DNA of 64,000 nt from Glandiceps talaboti (lineage: Eukaryota > Hemichordata > Enteropneusta > Spengelidae), in assembly GCF_964340395.1 (NCBI RefSeq), contig NW_027554289.1, forward strand, positions 301,713 through 365,712. Reading direction: 5' to 3'. A model generated the notes under the pieces. It was not told where the DNA came from. It ran no database searches and saw only the letters and a program-made list of their open reading frames with translations. Each line of letters begins with the position of its first letter. Positions within the stretch are counted from its first letter, which is position 1. Positions 43,201 to 55,026 of this stretch are shown here, one piece after another. The position numbers and the translations under genes are program-made.

Positions 43201-46200
43201 ACCAACCACCCCAGTCGCTTTTCTGATGATTTTGTCAAGTCTGTCTTTGTCTTGTTTAGTAATATTTCCAGCCCAACATACTCCAAAAGTGAAAACAGTG
43301 CTCAGAGTTGAAGTATAAAACATTTGTAGTAGATCTATGCTAACATTAAAATATCTCAGTTTCCTCAGGCAGTACAATCGACTGTGAAGTTTTTTGACAA
43401 TGGAATGTGTGTTCTGTTTCCATGAAAGCTTATCATCGAGAGTCATCCCTAAATATGTATATGTTCCAACTGTATCGACAACTTCATCCTTGATTTAAAT
43501 ATCTTCAACACAGAAGGATTATCCATTGCTAAGTCAATTATGACCCAAGGGGTTTAATCTGCTCGACTCAATGTAGTCCGTTGAACCATAGGCAATGGTC
43601 TATGGTTGAACAAAGATCGCGGGTGTTTCCACATACGGCTTAGAGTTCGATCAATCAAGTTGTGGTCTTATACAGCTTTATAAGTAGCGCATACTTTCAT
43701 CGTAGAGGTAGAATGCGACCACAGTCTAAATATTTTAATAGTTTTTAGGATGACATTTCGGGATTATCTCTTGTCAGTCTTTCTTTATCCTAGCTGCTAT
43801 ACCTTCCGGTAATTTTGCTAACTTTAAAAGTGACCATGGGTTGAACAGTGCCAAGCGTACTAGAAGTAATGTCATCCTCGGCTTTTGGTAACAACCTTCC
43901 GAGCGCAGATACGAGGTCTTACTACAAGACTATACTTCCCTCTGTGCTAATTTCCATATTTCAAATGGAGAGGTAAATCTTGAGCGATGAATGATTCATC
44001 ATACTGTGATTTCAGCATTATTGATTGATAATCTTTTGTCAAATCTTGGAGTAATGATGCTGACAGTATAATTACTCCAAGGTCAAATGAAAGTGCTACC
44101 TGGGGCCGGGATGACACTGGGTCTATTATGTATCATTTTGATTTATTACGAACTCCTTCAAGTCACTAAACAATGGTTTTGTAAAACCTCGTCCTCGACA
44201 CCATTGGGGTTGCAATGGAAAACAAGGATACCTCTACGCCGTGCACGTTAAAATTAAAAAAAATAACGATGACACGATTTCTTAGTTTGTTATTCCGATA
44301 AGTGTAATACTAAAGCACATATTGGAACAATCGTGTTTTTAAGAGAAGGAAGAATGACTAAAAGAACATATTACTTCAAAATTCTAGTATCTGGAAGTAG
44401 TACAGTATTGGTATTTCAATATCTCCTACCACATGTAATTGTAACATGCATCCATATGAAGTGGGGACTAGTGTACATAAAACATGTTACAGCTACGTGC
44501 ACACTTCCCTAGTCGTGTTATACAACCAGTAACACTGAAGTAAAGCACTTTCTCTACGTGCTACACTCATTTATAGCATTTATATCAAGTGTAAAAGTAT
44601 ACTGTTTCAATTGGTTTATTTACAAGCCGAGGATGTTGCCTTTCTAATGTGGTCTATTAGCAAATAAAACAGTATACTTTTACACTTGATATAGATGCTA
44701 AAAACGATTGTGGTAAATACAGAAAATGCTTTATTTTGGTGTTATGGGTTGTACTAGGACTTAAATTCTTGGAATCTCCGAGAACTTGAAGACAACGTAT
44801 CGAGTTGTATATTGAATTAGCAAGCGAATCTCTAACAAACAAGCTACTCTGGTATACATAATAAGCTATTAACTGACGATCGATCTGCAACTACACGTAC
44901 ACGAGTACCAGTGGATTCGGAGGAAAGATTTCAAAGTACACTTGGTGAAAAAAAAGTTAGAAAAATACTTTGCTTGTTAAAACTGTACAAACTGCATAAC
45001 CTGTTGCGGCATCCTCCGTGTGATGGTAACCATGTTGATATGTAAGTTGGTAACATTCCATTTGCTGTATTATTCGCAATTACTAGTATAATGTCAACCA
45101 TCGGAGGTGTATATACAGACAATATAGTAGTCTAGATCGTATACCTGTTAGTCTGAATGCCAATGTGGTCTCTAACTGAACCACAAATAATACCATATGT
45201 GGACATTAAGTAATACTGCCCCAATAAAAACTAACTTTAGAGGGACTGTGTTATTGGTTAGAATTTTGTGATTGACATGGGTGGCTATGGATGAATTTTA
45301 AATTGCAGCTCTAGAGTAACGACTTTGACTAAACGTGAGCGGAGGTGTAAATCGTAATGATACTGTATATGGACTAGACTATATACCTGTCGACGTTCTC
45401 TATGATCACTATCCCATGAAGGCGCGACATCGAACATTTTATGATATCGGATATTTATTTACCGTCTAGTATTGAACCTAGACCACTCTGTCCAGCTCGT
45501 GTATATTCGATACAAGACTATATAAGATTTACAAAATATCCTTAGTCATAGATAGAAAGCATAACACATATAGTTAAAATGTGCAAAGTCGCGGGTGATT
45601 GTGGCAATCGTAACACGTATAGGAAACTAGACTAACGGGCAATAAATAAAGTTACGGTTGAAAGTCATTTGACTTTTACATTGTATCACCGGCTGCGATG
45701 TTTTCAACGGCTATGTCGTTTTTTAATATATGCTTTTATTTGACTTATCTGAGACACAAGTGACAGGACACGGGGTATTTGCAAACATTGTTATTGTCAT
45801 ATAGTAAACCTCAGACCACTTGCTAAAAAGTGGTCTGAGAGTAAACACATGGAACGGAGACGCCACAGCACAATAAAGTTAAAAGATATATTTGATAAAC
45901 TGTTCAAAAGTATCACCTTTACGCCACCCAGACAAAACTATTCATTATGTGCATACACCGAAACAACGTGACCCCAAGACGGACACCATGTTGATGTACC
46001 CGGCTCTAAGTTTTCCCTTTGCCCCAGAAGCCATGTTTAATTGGTCAATATTTGCGCATACATTATAGTGCTATTCAACAAAACCAACCAGTTTGATTAT
46101 TGGGTATTGTGTAACGCAAACATATACAAAAAAACTAATGAAAAAAAGAGTACATTTCATACATAATTCATCAAATATCTTCGATGCCTGGATTGAAGAT

Positions 46201-49200
46201 TAACCAAATGTTGATCAGAGTAATCTCCCTCCAAGTTTTCCCTTTGTCCCAGTAGCGTTTTCTGTACTTTTCAGGTCAAAGAATGACAGTCGGTCAGTAT
46301 TTGCGCATACATGTTATTCAACAATACTAACAGACAGTCAGATTTGGATTACAATAATAGTCTTGTCCCTATACGGTATCATTACGATTTACACCTCTAC
46401 TCCCAGTATAGTCAAAGGCGTTACTCTAGAAGTCCTGAGATGCATGAGATGAAATTTACAATTCATCCACAGCCACCCACACAGTCATTAACACAATGTC
46501 TTTGTTTATCAATCACAAAATTCTAACCAATAACACAGTCCCGCATAAAGTTAGTATTTATTGGGGCAGTTATGTAATGTCAAAATAGGGTATATTTATC
46601 AGCTCAGGATGCTACTTATACACTGTTGACGTCACTATAGCAATTGGGGTTCACTGATTGGAGAAACAACTTTTTGTGCTGATTGAGGGACTTTGACCAG
46701 ACGTGGTTTATACCATGATGATCCAGACTAATGATTCAAGTATGCATCGCCATTGTGCGATCTATGCATGTTCGACAAACTCAGTGTTTTTTTTGTCGTT
46801 TACCCGCACCACATCGTAGATTACCATTGTAGCTAACCGCGTTACAAAATACCCAAAGACTCAGTGGCTAGGGTACCACCAGTGACGTGAACGCAATATT
46901 TTGTGTGACAGTAGTGGAATGACGTCACCAATATTGAGCTCTTCGCTGACATAATGACGTGAAATCAAATTTGAGTTAGTTTAACATTGTTCTCAGAGTA
47001 ATTAACATGGAGACTGATATGTTATACAGTGGTTTACTTAGTAATTATGGGTGATAACTCGCTTTAAGGGAGCCTTCAGTAATTACGAGGGTGGGGGAAG
47101 GCCGGGGGAAATCTAGCCCGGTCTGAGGCATAAAATGTGACCCTCCCCCTAGTTTACTGTGCTGTTCAAAGAGTGACCCCTTCAATTTCCTTTCCCTAAA
47201 ATATGCCCCTCCCCTGTTCAAATATTTCAATTTAAAAAAACAAAACAAACATTTTTAACACCGCCTTCCTGTGGCGTAGTTGGTAGAGCTCAAGATTCAG
47301 TAGTCAAGAGGTCCTGGGTTCGAATCCCACCAGAGACAAGGAATTATCCCGTAGACTAGTTAAAGATCTCACCACATTGATAGTTTTTAAAGGCATTTGT
47401 TGTTTCCTACTATTACCATGTCACCACAGTGAGTTTGTGTTTGTATTCCACCAGTACCCGTGTTTAGATCTATTGGCGGCTGAGTTGAAGGCCAGAACTC
47501 CAAAAGACTAGTTGGGCGCAAAACTGACCACCTTTTTCTGTAGTAAGATCCCACCACATTGATAGTTTTTAAAGGCATTTGTTGTTTCCCACTATTACCA
47601 CCACCACAGTGAGTTTGTGTTTGTAAATCAATACCTGCATTTTGATCTAATTGGCTGAGGTGTAGGCCAGAACTCCCAATGACTAGATGAGTGCACAAGT
47701 CAGTGACAAGCACAGGACCAAGGTCAACATCTCCACGCCACCACATTTTCCCCCAATACCTTGCCACACTGTTCTTCCTCTACTACTGTGAGACCAGCTC
47801 CTCTCCTCACACCACAACTATAGTTAATTCACTGCATTTCACTGATATGTTATGATACTACTGCACAATGCATGGTGGCAGTTGTGGGATGTGGTAGCGG
47901 TAGGATTTGAAACTGGTGGCAGTAGTGGGATCATGCCACAATCACAAAATAATGTAAAGTTAGATAAAAAAAATGAGTCAAAGTAAAATGTGACGCTCCC
48001 CTAATTTCCATTTTCTCAAATATGGCCCTCCCGCGAGGACCGATTTGTAAAAAGTGACCCACCCCTAATTCCCAGGAATTAGGACCCCCCCCCCTTTGTA
48101 ATTACTGAAAGCTCCCTGAGGTCGCTTTAATGCAGGCGTGAATGTCGCGTTTGCTTCATATCATAATGTGAATAGACTCCGTTTAAAAAAAACTACTCAT
48201 TGTCCACCTGTCCTGCTTCATCAACTCTCCCCAATCTATTGTGACCCTCGGCACAAGGGGGTATAAATAAACTGTATAAGGACAGCCTGAGGGTAGTCTA
48301 GTGCTGCCCTTCATCGACATCTCTCTTTAGAAATTATTCGATACCACGTTGGCATCTAGACTAGCCTGAGGGATACGCACGATATTTGACATGGTTATTT
48401 TATTTCTTTCATTCACAGTATCAAATTGACTTTTGGATAGAGCCGACTCGACTTAATTCACCGATTGACGTCATGGTTCCACCAAATCTTCAGAATGAAG
48501 TCAACATGTATCTCAGGAAACACGGCATTAGTGTCAGAACTCTACAGACGAATGTCCAAAAGACCATCGATGCCCAGATGAAAGAAGGACACTCATCACA
48601 GGCAAGCGATAGAGAGTCTACTGCGACGCCCTCAAGGTTCGACTACAGTGTCTATCATACTTGGGAAGAGGTAAGTAACAATCGAATGCGTTAACTTATT
48701 TTTCATTATGAAATAAAGAATTCAAATTGTTTTAGACCTGTGCAATATCAATGGTGACTCACTGGGAGACTACACTACTGCCAAAAGCTGCCAAAATACG
48801 TGATACTCAAAAATGGCATGTAATGCCATTTAATAGCTGTACATAAAATGAATATTCTGTGTAGCGTGGCTTAACAGTAGTACGAGCATGGATGCCAGCC
48901 GTGATAGATGTTGCCTGATAATTTATTTCCATTCTTTTTTCTTTTTATAGATTAATAGCTGGATGGATTCTATTGTAGCCAAATATCCGAAAATATCAGA
49001 AATCTTTACAGTGACGGTCAGTTATGAGGGTAGAATAGCAAGGGGTATCAAGGTTAGTGTTTGACATTATCCCTGTATGTACCTCACTGAAAATAAATAT
49101 TTCAGCAAAGAGACGGCGACCAAAGCAACATCGTAGGAAGAGACGTACTAAATTCAGTAAATTTCATAGTATATTCATTTGACAGAGACATCGATCATCC

Positions 49201-51767
49201 ATTCCCGCAAGCACATTTGGACGGTGCCGTAAAAGAGGCTGTGGTTTACGACGATGCGATCATTATCATGATGAAATATTCAAAAGAAATGTGCTTGCAT
49301 CGTCTTATCACAAAGAATGCTGTCACCGCTATTGCTTTTATCAGTAGCATATACCCGAGGTGATTTTTTGCGATCGTCATTTTTTATCCATGATATTAGA
49401 GGATTATCTCTTCTGCCTTGGGCTAACTTCGACAAAATGACATGGTGATATCAAATTCTGACTTTTTTGTTTTAGATCCGGAAACCTTCGTCTATAACGA
49501 AGAAAGCCGTATTTTTCACAGGTGGAATTCACAGCAGAGAGTGGATATCTCCAGCATCAATGATATTTTTCATTAAAGAGGCAAGGAGTATAATTTTAGG
49601 GATTTATTAATGAACCCGTTTTGGAGCCAAATAAAATTCACTTCTAGAATCAGCCAAATATATAATTTTATGGCAGTTTTAATCTTTCCATTAATGCATA
49701 TCCTGTTTATTTTTGGAAAATGCCATATCTCAAGTAATTATTTTATCAGATACTGCAATGTAAAATAAATTATGCATTAATATATTTCTTACTTCTTATC
49801 TATGTATGTTCGGATATATAATTTTATTTTGAAGTCGTTTTATTAAAAATTCATGACCACACATTCATCGATCGATTGCTTATATTCTAAACATTAAGAA
49901 ACAAAGCAGTGTAAAACAAACATCGTCCAGTCATCATGGTTGTCAAATGATGAATGGTTATAGTGGTCGGCCTGGAATCTGCAAGCATGTTGTTTGTTCG
50001 AGCCTAACCTCGTCACTGCCGTTTGGTTCCTGAATAGCTTGCGTGCACATGGGCAAGGTTTTGACCACGGTATCGTGACAGTCAATCCAACCTTATATTT
50101 GTGAACCTGGTAGTTTAGAGGGTGCAATATACCGATTACGAGAAAGTTTAATCAATATTTTTTTCCTCCATCTTGGTGTTGTAATAAACAGAAATATCTT
50201 GTTTAACTTGCAGCTGGTGGAAAACTACGACAAGGACCGGACAGTGACTAAAATGGTTAACTCGTTAGACTGGTATATCGTACCGGTTCTAAATCCAGAT
50301 GGTTTTATTTATTCATGGGAAATGGTAAAACAGCATATATATTCCCTGTTTTATTTTCATATGTGGGCGTTACCTTGTATAGGGTTGTCGGTGGCCAAGT
50401 GGTTAAACCACTTGCCTCTTACCACTGCGGTCAGGGTTTGAACCCATTCAGGGTTCGATTAAATTTACCACGCTGTAAGTAAGAAGAGTGTCGTTCAGTT
50501 TGACTCTACCGAACAACGCAGGTTTTCCCCGGGTACTCCGGTTTCCTCCTGCATTAACACTGAACCCATGAAGGATGGCCCTCACTGGACTTCTTGGGAG
50601 ACAAGTGTTTAAATGCTTAAAGAACTATCCAGTATAAATTTAAAAAAAAGATTATTATAATTTGGCACTTAGGCTGAAAGACTTGGGGGGGGGGGGGGCT
50701 TATAACCGGTCTACAACCTCCTCCAAATTACCGTCTTTTAACTATTCATAACAAGATTGTCTACATATACCGTGCCATATACATTTTGACTTTTTTTTTT
50801 TTTAGAAAACACATTCATTTTGCGATTTTTTTCCCGTTACGAACTGCCTAGAAGGTAGAAGGGACTTTATTGTCCTTTTTACTCTGAAACTCGGAGAAAA
50901 CTGAGTTCTCAAAATGAGTTTTTTAATCGCCTTTGAATTGTATGTGCATCGTCGAATCGACGTCTGATACAAAAATGACTGCTTTAATCATATGCATTTG
51001 TCACGTGAAATTGTGTAGCGTTGTTGGTTATAAGCTGTCACGAGAAAGGGTTGTCATAGTTCACTACACTTTGAAAAGAGGCTCGAACGCAAATTTCTCA
51101 CTACTACAGTGTAGAATATATATAAAAGAGAACGTCTAGGTTTTCTTTTTGTCAACTACAATCTATTTTTTCCCCCGATAGGATCGACTGTGGCGGAAAT
51201 CAAGAGAACCAAACGAAGGCTCGGTTTGTATAGGCACTGATCTGAACAGAAACTGGGCATTTCATTGGGGAGGTAAGTCAATTAAACTTGTAAGTTTTAG
51301 GTGAACCATAGACGGCGAATATCGCCAATTTCCCCAATTTGATAAATCAGAATCCGTAAACAATTGCTAATTATCAAGGTTACTTTTGTCTAATTATGCT
51401 CGATTTTTCTCCCCGGATACTTATGTTTAGAATCACCACCAGATCTCACAAAGACGTCACATTTATAATCTAAATCAGCGTTTTCTGAATCAGGTACATA
51501 TATCCGAACTTATGAAGTTTTATTGTATAGGCCGTTTTGGTTTCGTAGAAAACGTTACGTATCAACTCAGACCAGGGGCATGAGGCAACAAAATCCGAAA
51601 ATGATAATGATATACAGGTAATAAGGCCCAAGTTATCTATGAGTCATATTTACATTCTTACTTCTTAAATTTATTTATAGTATATTTTAATAAACTCATT
51701 ACACATGTCTACACATATTTGTTATTTTGGTTATAAGACCAGAAATGGGAGGATTAAAAATTGATAT

Positions 51768-51799
<32 letters not shown>

Positions 51800-54700
51800 T
51801 GTATGTATGTATGTATGTATGTATGTATGTATGTATGTATGTATGTATGTATGTATGTATGTATGTACTTGACGTACACTTTCTGGTCTTTTTCAAAGGG
51901 GGCAGCGAGCATGTAACTGATTGACCGATCGATAAATCGATCGATCGATCAATCAATCAATCGATCGGTTGATTTATTGATTTATTTATTATTTGGCTGA
52001 ATGATTGATCGATTGAATGGTCAGTTTTTGTGGTGCAATATAACTTATTTTGTGTGTGATATTGATCAATTCACTCTTTGAGTTTTAAAACTATTTCTTT
52101 TTCTTTCCCTATTTACCACTAAAAGTCTGAGGTTGTTCTCTCTTTTCTTGACTAAATAGACGCCTTGTCCATTCTTCTCCTCTTATCTAAGTTATCTAAA
52201 TTGGCGAGAGGTCACTTACATTAACAGTTAGTCTATCAGCTAGCCCTCGGATGTTCTTCCGATAAAATACGACACACAGCCGAACAACGCTATGGAGGAT
52301 GGAACATCCGAGGCAAGCCCTCACATGCGAACTTCGTTCGTTTATAGTTATAGCATCGAAAGAAAGCCCGAACGTCTAGCAGCAAGACTAATTAACAGTT
52401 TGCTTTATCTCTCACCTGCTGGGAGATTATCACACTGGACAAACATTCGATCATGCATAAACTAGTAATCCACAGAAGCGTCCCGTACACGGCCGTGTAT
52501 TCTATTTATATTCCAGCGCGATTCGATCGAGTTCAATATATGTATTTCTCTCTGTATTATAATTAGATATCCATTCAAGATACTGAAATAATTGTAAACA
52601 AGAAATTGACGGAACTTTTTGATGTTGTCTTCATTCTTTCAATATTGTTATAGACACCAGCAGTGTTGTCTCATGCCTCACATGTGCATACCGTTAAAGG
52701 CATACACTCCATATTATAAGAGTTGTTCATGTTTTATTATCCTTCCTTTCATTCCATCTAGATGTAAACGGAGGTTCAGCAGACCCCTGTTCACTTGGGT
52801 ATTTTGGTTCAAGTCCGAACTCTTCGTCAGAAATCACGGGCATCCAAACGGTACTCTCAAACATCGCCGAGTCTCAGGGAATCGCTTTATATATTGACTG
52901 GCATTCTTATTACCAACTATGGTTGTCTCCTTGGGGTTACACACACGAGTATCCAGCAGATTACCATGATCACGTGAGTACAGCACATTATGTAGGAATC
53001 TCATTTAGAAATTGGTCCATGACAATAGACGCCATAAAATGTAATTTGTTCAAGCGACGTGTAAAAAATGAACAGACTTCAAAAGTATTGCAAAAATTAA
53101 AAGTAGCAGATACTGAGTTGTCATAAACTAATTAATGTGTGAAGCTCAAACACACAAGTTTACTGTCACAGTAATTCATAAATTATGTGTGTAAAATTTA
53201 AAAGCGTCTCATGATCTATGCGTGGTTCCGATAACGCTCAATTTTGGAATAGGTGGGGTAGGTATTATTTTTTTTTATTTTATTATATTATATATTTTGT
53301 TTTCATGTGTGAGTGTCTAGTTCAGATAGTTATGTTTTCCGTTGTTTCCCAAATGGTCTCCGTGTTATTGGTTTCTTCCCTTCAGATGTACAGCCATTAC
53401 AGATTGGAAGAAAAGTTTTATGTTGTCTTTTTAAGTTGATATCAGTTTCAGCATCCACTATGTCTGGCGAGACTTCACATATATTTTTATATATTTTTAT
53501 CATTGTTTTCTCGAAATATGTATAAAAAAATAAAAAAATAAGGTTTAGGGTCGGCAGTGAAAAACTAGGTGTAACCTGAATCAATTGGCCTAAACTCTAT
53601 TAACCTCAATGACATGTCAATTCTAAAGCTGACACATTTCATGTTCATTTCAGGATGTATTTATGCAAGTCGTTACTAGCAAATTGACATCAGTTTATGG
53701 AACGCAGTATGTGTATGGTCCAATCGCTAATGTTATTTGTAAGTATAGAACCAGTATAGTATGGGCATATAGCCCGGGGCACATACTATACGAACCTGGC
53801 CGTTCATATTTGTTACGGTGATCGAGTCTAGTGGGTTGTTTGACACAATATACACGGTCATCTCATTAATACAAATCTCAAACTTTGTTGTTACTTTGCT
53901 CAAGAAACTTTAAACCCATTGTTAAAATCAAGGAGAAGAAAAATCAAGGGTCCCAGAGCAAAATGTTTGAAATAGTCTAATAGAGGACAAAATGATGTTT
54001 GAATTCAAATTCTGTGTTAACTCTGTTAGGTAAACACAACTTGTTTTATTGAAGACAAGATGAACTATCTAATTCCTTTATTATTTCAAAAGAACCAGTG
54101 ACAAGCTTTCATGATATGGCAGTATTTAGGTGATATTTATTTTAGTAGTTGAAGTGTAATTTCAAGGAAAAAGGCTAGCACTTCACGTGTGAATCTATAG
54201 ACTAACACTTCACGTGTAAATGTATATATGTGAAAACAGGCTAACACTTCATGTGTGAATCTATATATGTGAAAATAGACTAACACTTCATGTGTGAATC
54301 TATAGGCTAACACTTCATGTGTGAATCTATAGGCTAACACTTCATATGTGAATCAATAGGCTAACACTTCATGTGTGAATCTATAGGCCAACACTTCATG
54401 TGTGAATCAATAGGCTATCACTTCATGTGTAAATGTATATATGTGAAAATAGATTAACACTTCATGTGTGAATCTATAGGCTAACACTTCATGCGTGAAT
54501 CAATAGGCTAACACTTCATGTGTAAATGTATATATGTGAAAATAGACTAACACTTCATGTGTAAATCTATAGGCTAACACTTCATGTGTGAATCTATAGG
54601 CCAACACTTCATGTGTAAATGTATATATGTGAAAATACTTCATGTGTAAAGATATATGTTAAAATAGCCCAACACTTTATGTGTGAATCCTATCATAGTC

Positions 54701-55026
54701 TTTCCATCATACTTCAAAGATCTAACAGAGGCGTACACGTTTATTATGCACACCATTTACTGAAATTAGTACATGAAGTGAAGTTCACATAATTACGAAC
54801 TCTTTCTTTGCTTCTATTTCTAGATGTAGCGACAGGTACAAGCGCAGATTGGGTGCACGGTGTACTTGGAGTTAAACATTCTTATGGTGTTGAACTCCGT
54901 GACACACCATTTAAGTCGCCATTTTATGGATTCTTTCTGCCAGAAAAACAGATTATTCCGACGGCACTAGAGGCGTGGGAGGCGGTCAAAGCAGGTGTTT
55001 TCCACCTCCTCGAACACGGTGTGTAA
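37241..55026 (+). CDS. Secreted pro-metallocarboxypeptidase (M14 CPA/CPB type) 1, complete
   Basis: A zinc carboxypeptidase zymogen that removes C-terminal amino acids. Ten exons: 37241-37335, 39476-39557, 48419-48670, 48951-49052, 49476-49580, 50214-50324, 51182-51272, 52762-52973, 53654-53738, 54824-55026; 445 residues, phases closed. A hydrophobic signal peptide is followed by a propeptide starting [17 protein letters not shown] and [10 protein letters not shown], then the catalytic domain. In bovine CPA numbering the zinc ligands are in GGIHSREW (His69, Glu72) and IDWHSYYQ (His196). Substrate-binding Arg127 is in RLWRKSR, Asn144/Arg145 in GTDLNRNW, Tyr248 in VIYVAT (split by the last intron) and Glu270 in GVELRDTP, so it looks active. 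The specificity position 255 reads Ala (TSADW), unlike Asp in CPB or Ile in CPA1, suggesting small or hydrophobic substrates. Intron 5 begins with GC rather than GT (49581). Intron 2 is 8.9 kb and full of mobile DNA. Confidence 0.95.
39872..39982. repeat. (ATACA)n, LINE tail
   Basis: About 22 pentamers. It is read as the simple-sequence 3' tail of the minus-strand LINE because it directly follows AATAAAGTTTTATTG on that strand. Confidence 0.85.
40187..42990. mobile_element. Young non-autonomous LTR retroelement, both LTRs intact
   Basis: Two 599-base direct LTRs (40191-40789 and 42388-42986) begin TGTTAC and end GTTACA. They differ at only about two positions near their ends, so the insertion is recent. 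The element is flanked by the 4-base duplication CATG (40187-40190, 42987-42990), which fits Ty3/Gypsy-type integration. A purine-rich stretch precedes the 3' LTR. The 1.6-kb internal part shows no recognisable gag, pol or env domains; its longest open frame (40901-41236, 111 residues) matches no family I know. It looks structurally whole but non-autonomous. It is inserted in the 3' UTR of the LINE, inside intron 2 of carboxypeptidase 1. Confidence 0.85.
44521..44753. mobile_element. MITE, TACAACC family, copy 2
   Basis: 233 bases with about 90-base inverted arms, TACAACCAGTAACACTGAAG at the left and the inverse at the right. It is clearly the same family as 15122-15408, without that copy's end duplication. 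It sits in intron 2 of carboxypeptidase 1. Confidence 0.75.
45201..46585. mobile_element. Fold-back element in carboxypeptidase 1 intron 2
   Basis: Left arm 45201-45373 and right arm about 46365-46585 are inverted copies, sharing CTGCCCCAATAAA, GGGACTGTGTTATTGGTTAG and GAGGTGTAAATCGTAATGAT. The interior includes two direct copies of a roughly 120-base block (about 45960-46080 and 46205-46325, both with AGTTTTCCCTTTG and TTTGCGCATACAT) and a hairpin around TCAGACCACTT at 45812. No transposase is seen. Confidence 0.65.
47068..48117. mobile_element. GGGAGCC TIR element with internal tRNA-like segment, copy A
   Basis: About 1.05 kb bounded by inverted GGGAGCCTTCAGTAATTAC ends, with G/C-rich arms full of TGACCCTCCCC. 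The same 9 bases, TCGCTTTAA, flank both sides, a candidate target duplication. Inside, at about 47271-47345, is a tRNA-like head with A box TGGCGTAGTTGG and B box GGTTCGAATCC. Copy C at 59792 carries the same internal segment in the same relative orientation. Confidence 0.65.
48294..48363. mobile_element. 70-base MITE with perfect 9-base target duplication
   Basis: The ends are inverted (TAGTCTAGTGC and GCATCTAGACTA). It is flanked on both sides by GCCTGAGGG (48285-48293 and 48364-48372). A 9-base duplication fits MULE- or Merlin-type elements. It ends 46 bases before carboxypeptidase 1 exon 3. Related, more diverged copies lie at about 17443-17545 and 18115-18215. Confidence 0.7.
49955..50110 (+). 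mobile_element. Possible degenerate SINE
   Basis: TGGTTATAGTGGTCGGCCTG followed by a B box-like GTTCGAGCC and a GGGCAAGG block as in many tRNA-derived SINEs. It lies in carboxypeptidase 1 intron 5. Confidence 0.35.
50381..50650 (+). mobile_element. tRNA-derived SINE in carboxypeptidase 1 intron 6
   Basis: Pol III A box-like GTGGCCAAGTGGTTAA and B box-like GGGTTTGAACCC, followed by a body containing CCCCGGGTACTCCGGTTTCC, a block common to SINE bodies in marine invertebrates, and an A-rich end. Confidence 0.7.
51768..51970. repeat. (ATGT)n followed by (GATC/AATC) repeats
   Basis: About 100 bases of ATGT, then after a short unique stretch a run of ATCG/ATCA tetramers. It lies in carboxypeptidase 1 intron 7. 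Confidence 0.9.
53300..53575 (-). repeat. Dispersed repeat with conserved minus-strand frame, copy 2
   Basis: Matches 28243-28500. The minus frame reads [19 protein letters not shown] then [14 protein letters not shown]. It lies in carboxypeptidase 1 intron 8. Confidence 0.6.
54153..54690. repeat. About 27-base minisatellite in carboxypeptidase 1 intron 9
   Basis: About 17 to 18 imperfect units of CTAACACTTCATGTGTGAAT plus CTATAGG, some with a longer TATATATGTGAAAATAG variant. Confidence 0.85.

Larger units (their letters stand above)
39872..43500 (-). mobile_element. 5'-truncated LINE (non-LTR retrotransposon), split by an LTR element
   Basis: The reverse-transcriptase C-terminal region lies at about 43500-42996 on the minus strand: [15 protein letters not shown], then [52 protein letters not shown] and the typical end [10 protein letters not shown]. 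It is inactive: an in-frame stop lies shortly before the TYTYLG block and a frameshift near 43200 separates VGKKQTNI from [12 protein letters not shown]. Its 3' UTR is interrupted by the LTR element at 40191-42986, resumes at about 40186-39986, and ends GATGAATAAAGTTTTATTG followed by a tail of (TATTG)n (39872-39982). The style is CR1/L2/Rex-like; the clade cannot be fixed by eye. Confidence 0.8.

Noticed and set aside
47271-47345. Functional tRNA gene
   Set aside because: A and B boxes are good but the acceptor arms do not pair properly, and the same sequence recurs inside a mobile element at 60340-60410.
52270-52320. Inverted pair around CCTCGGATGTTC
   Set aside because: Arms of about 13 bases only; no flanking duplication to support a mobile element.
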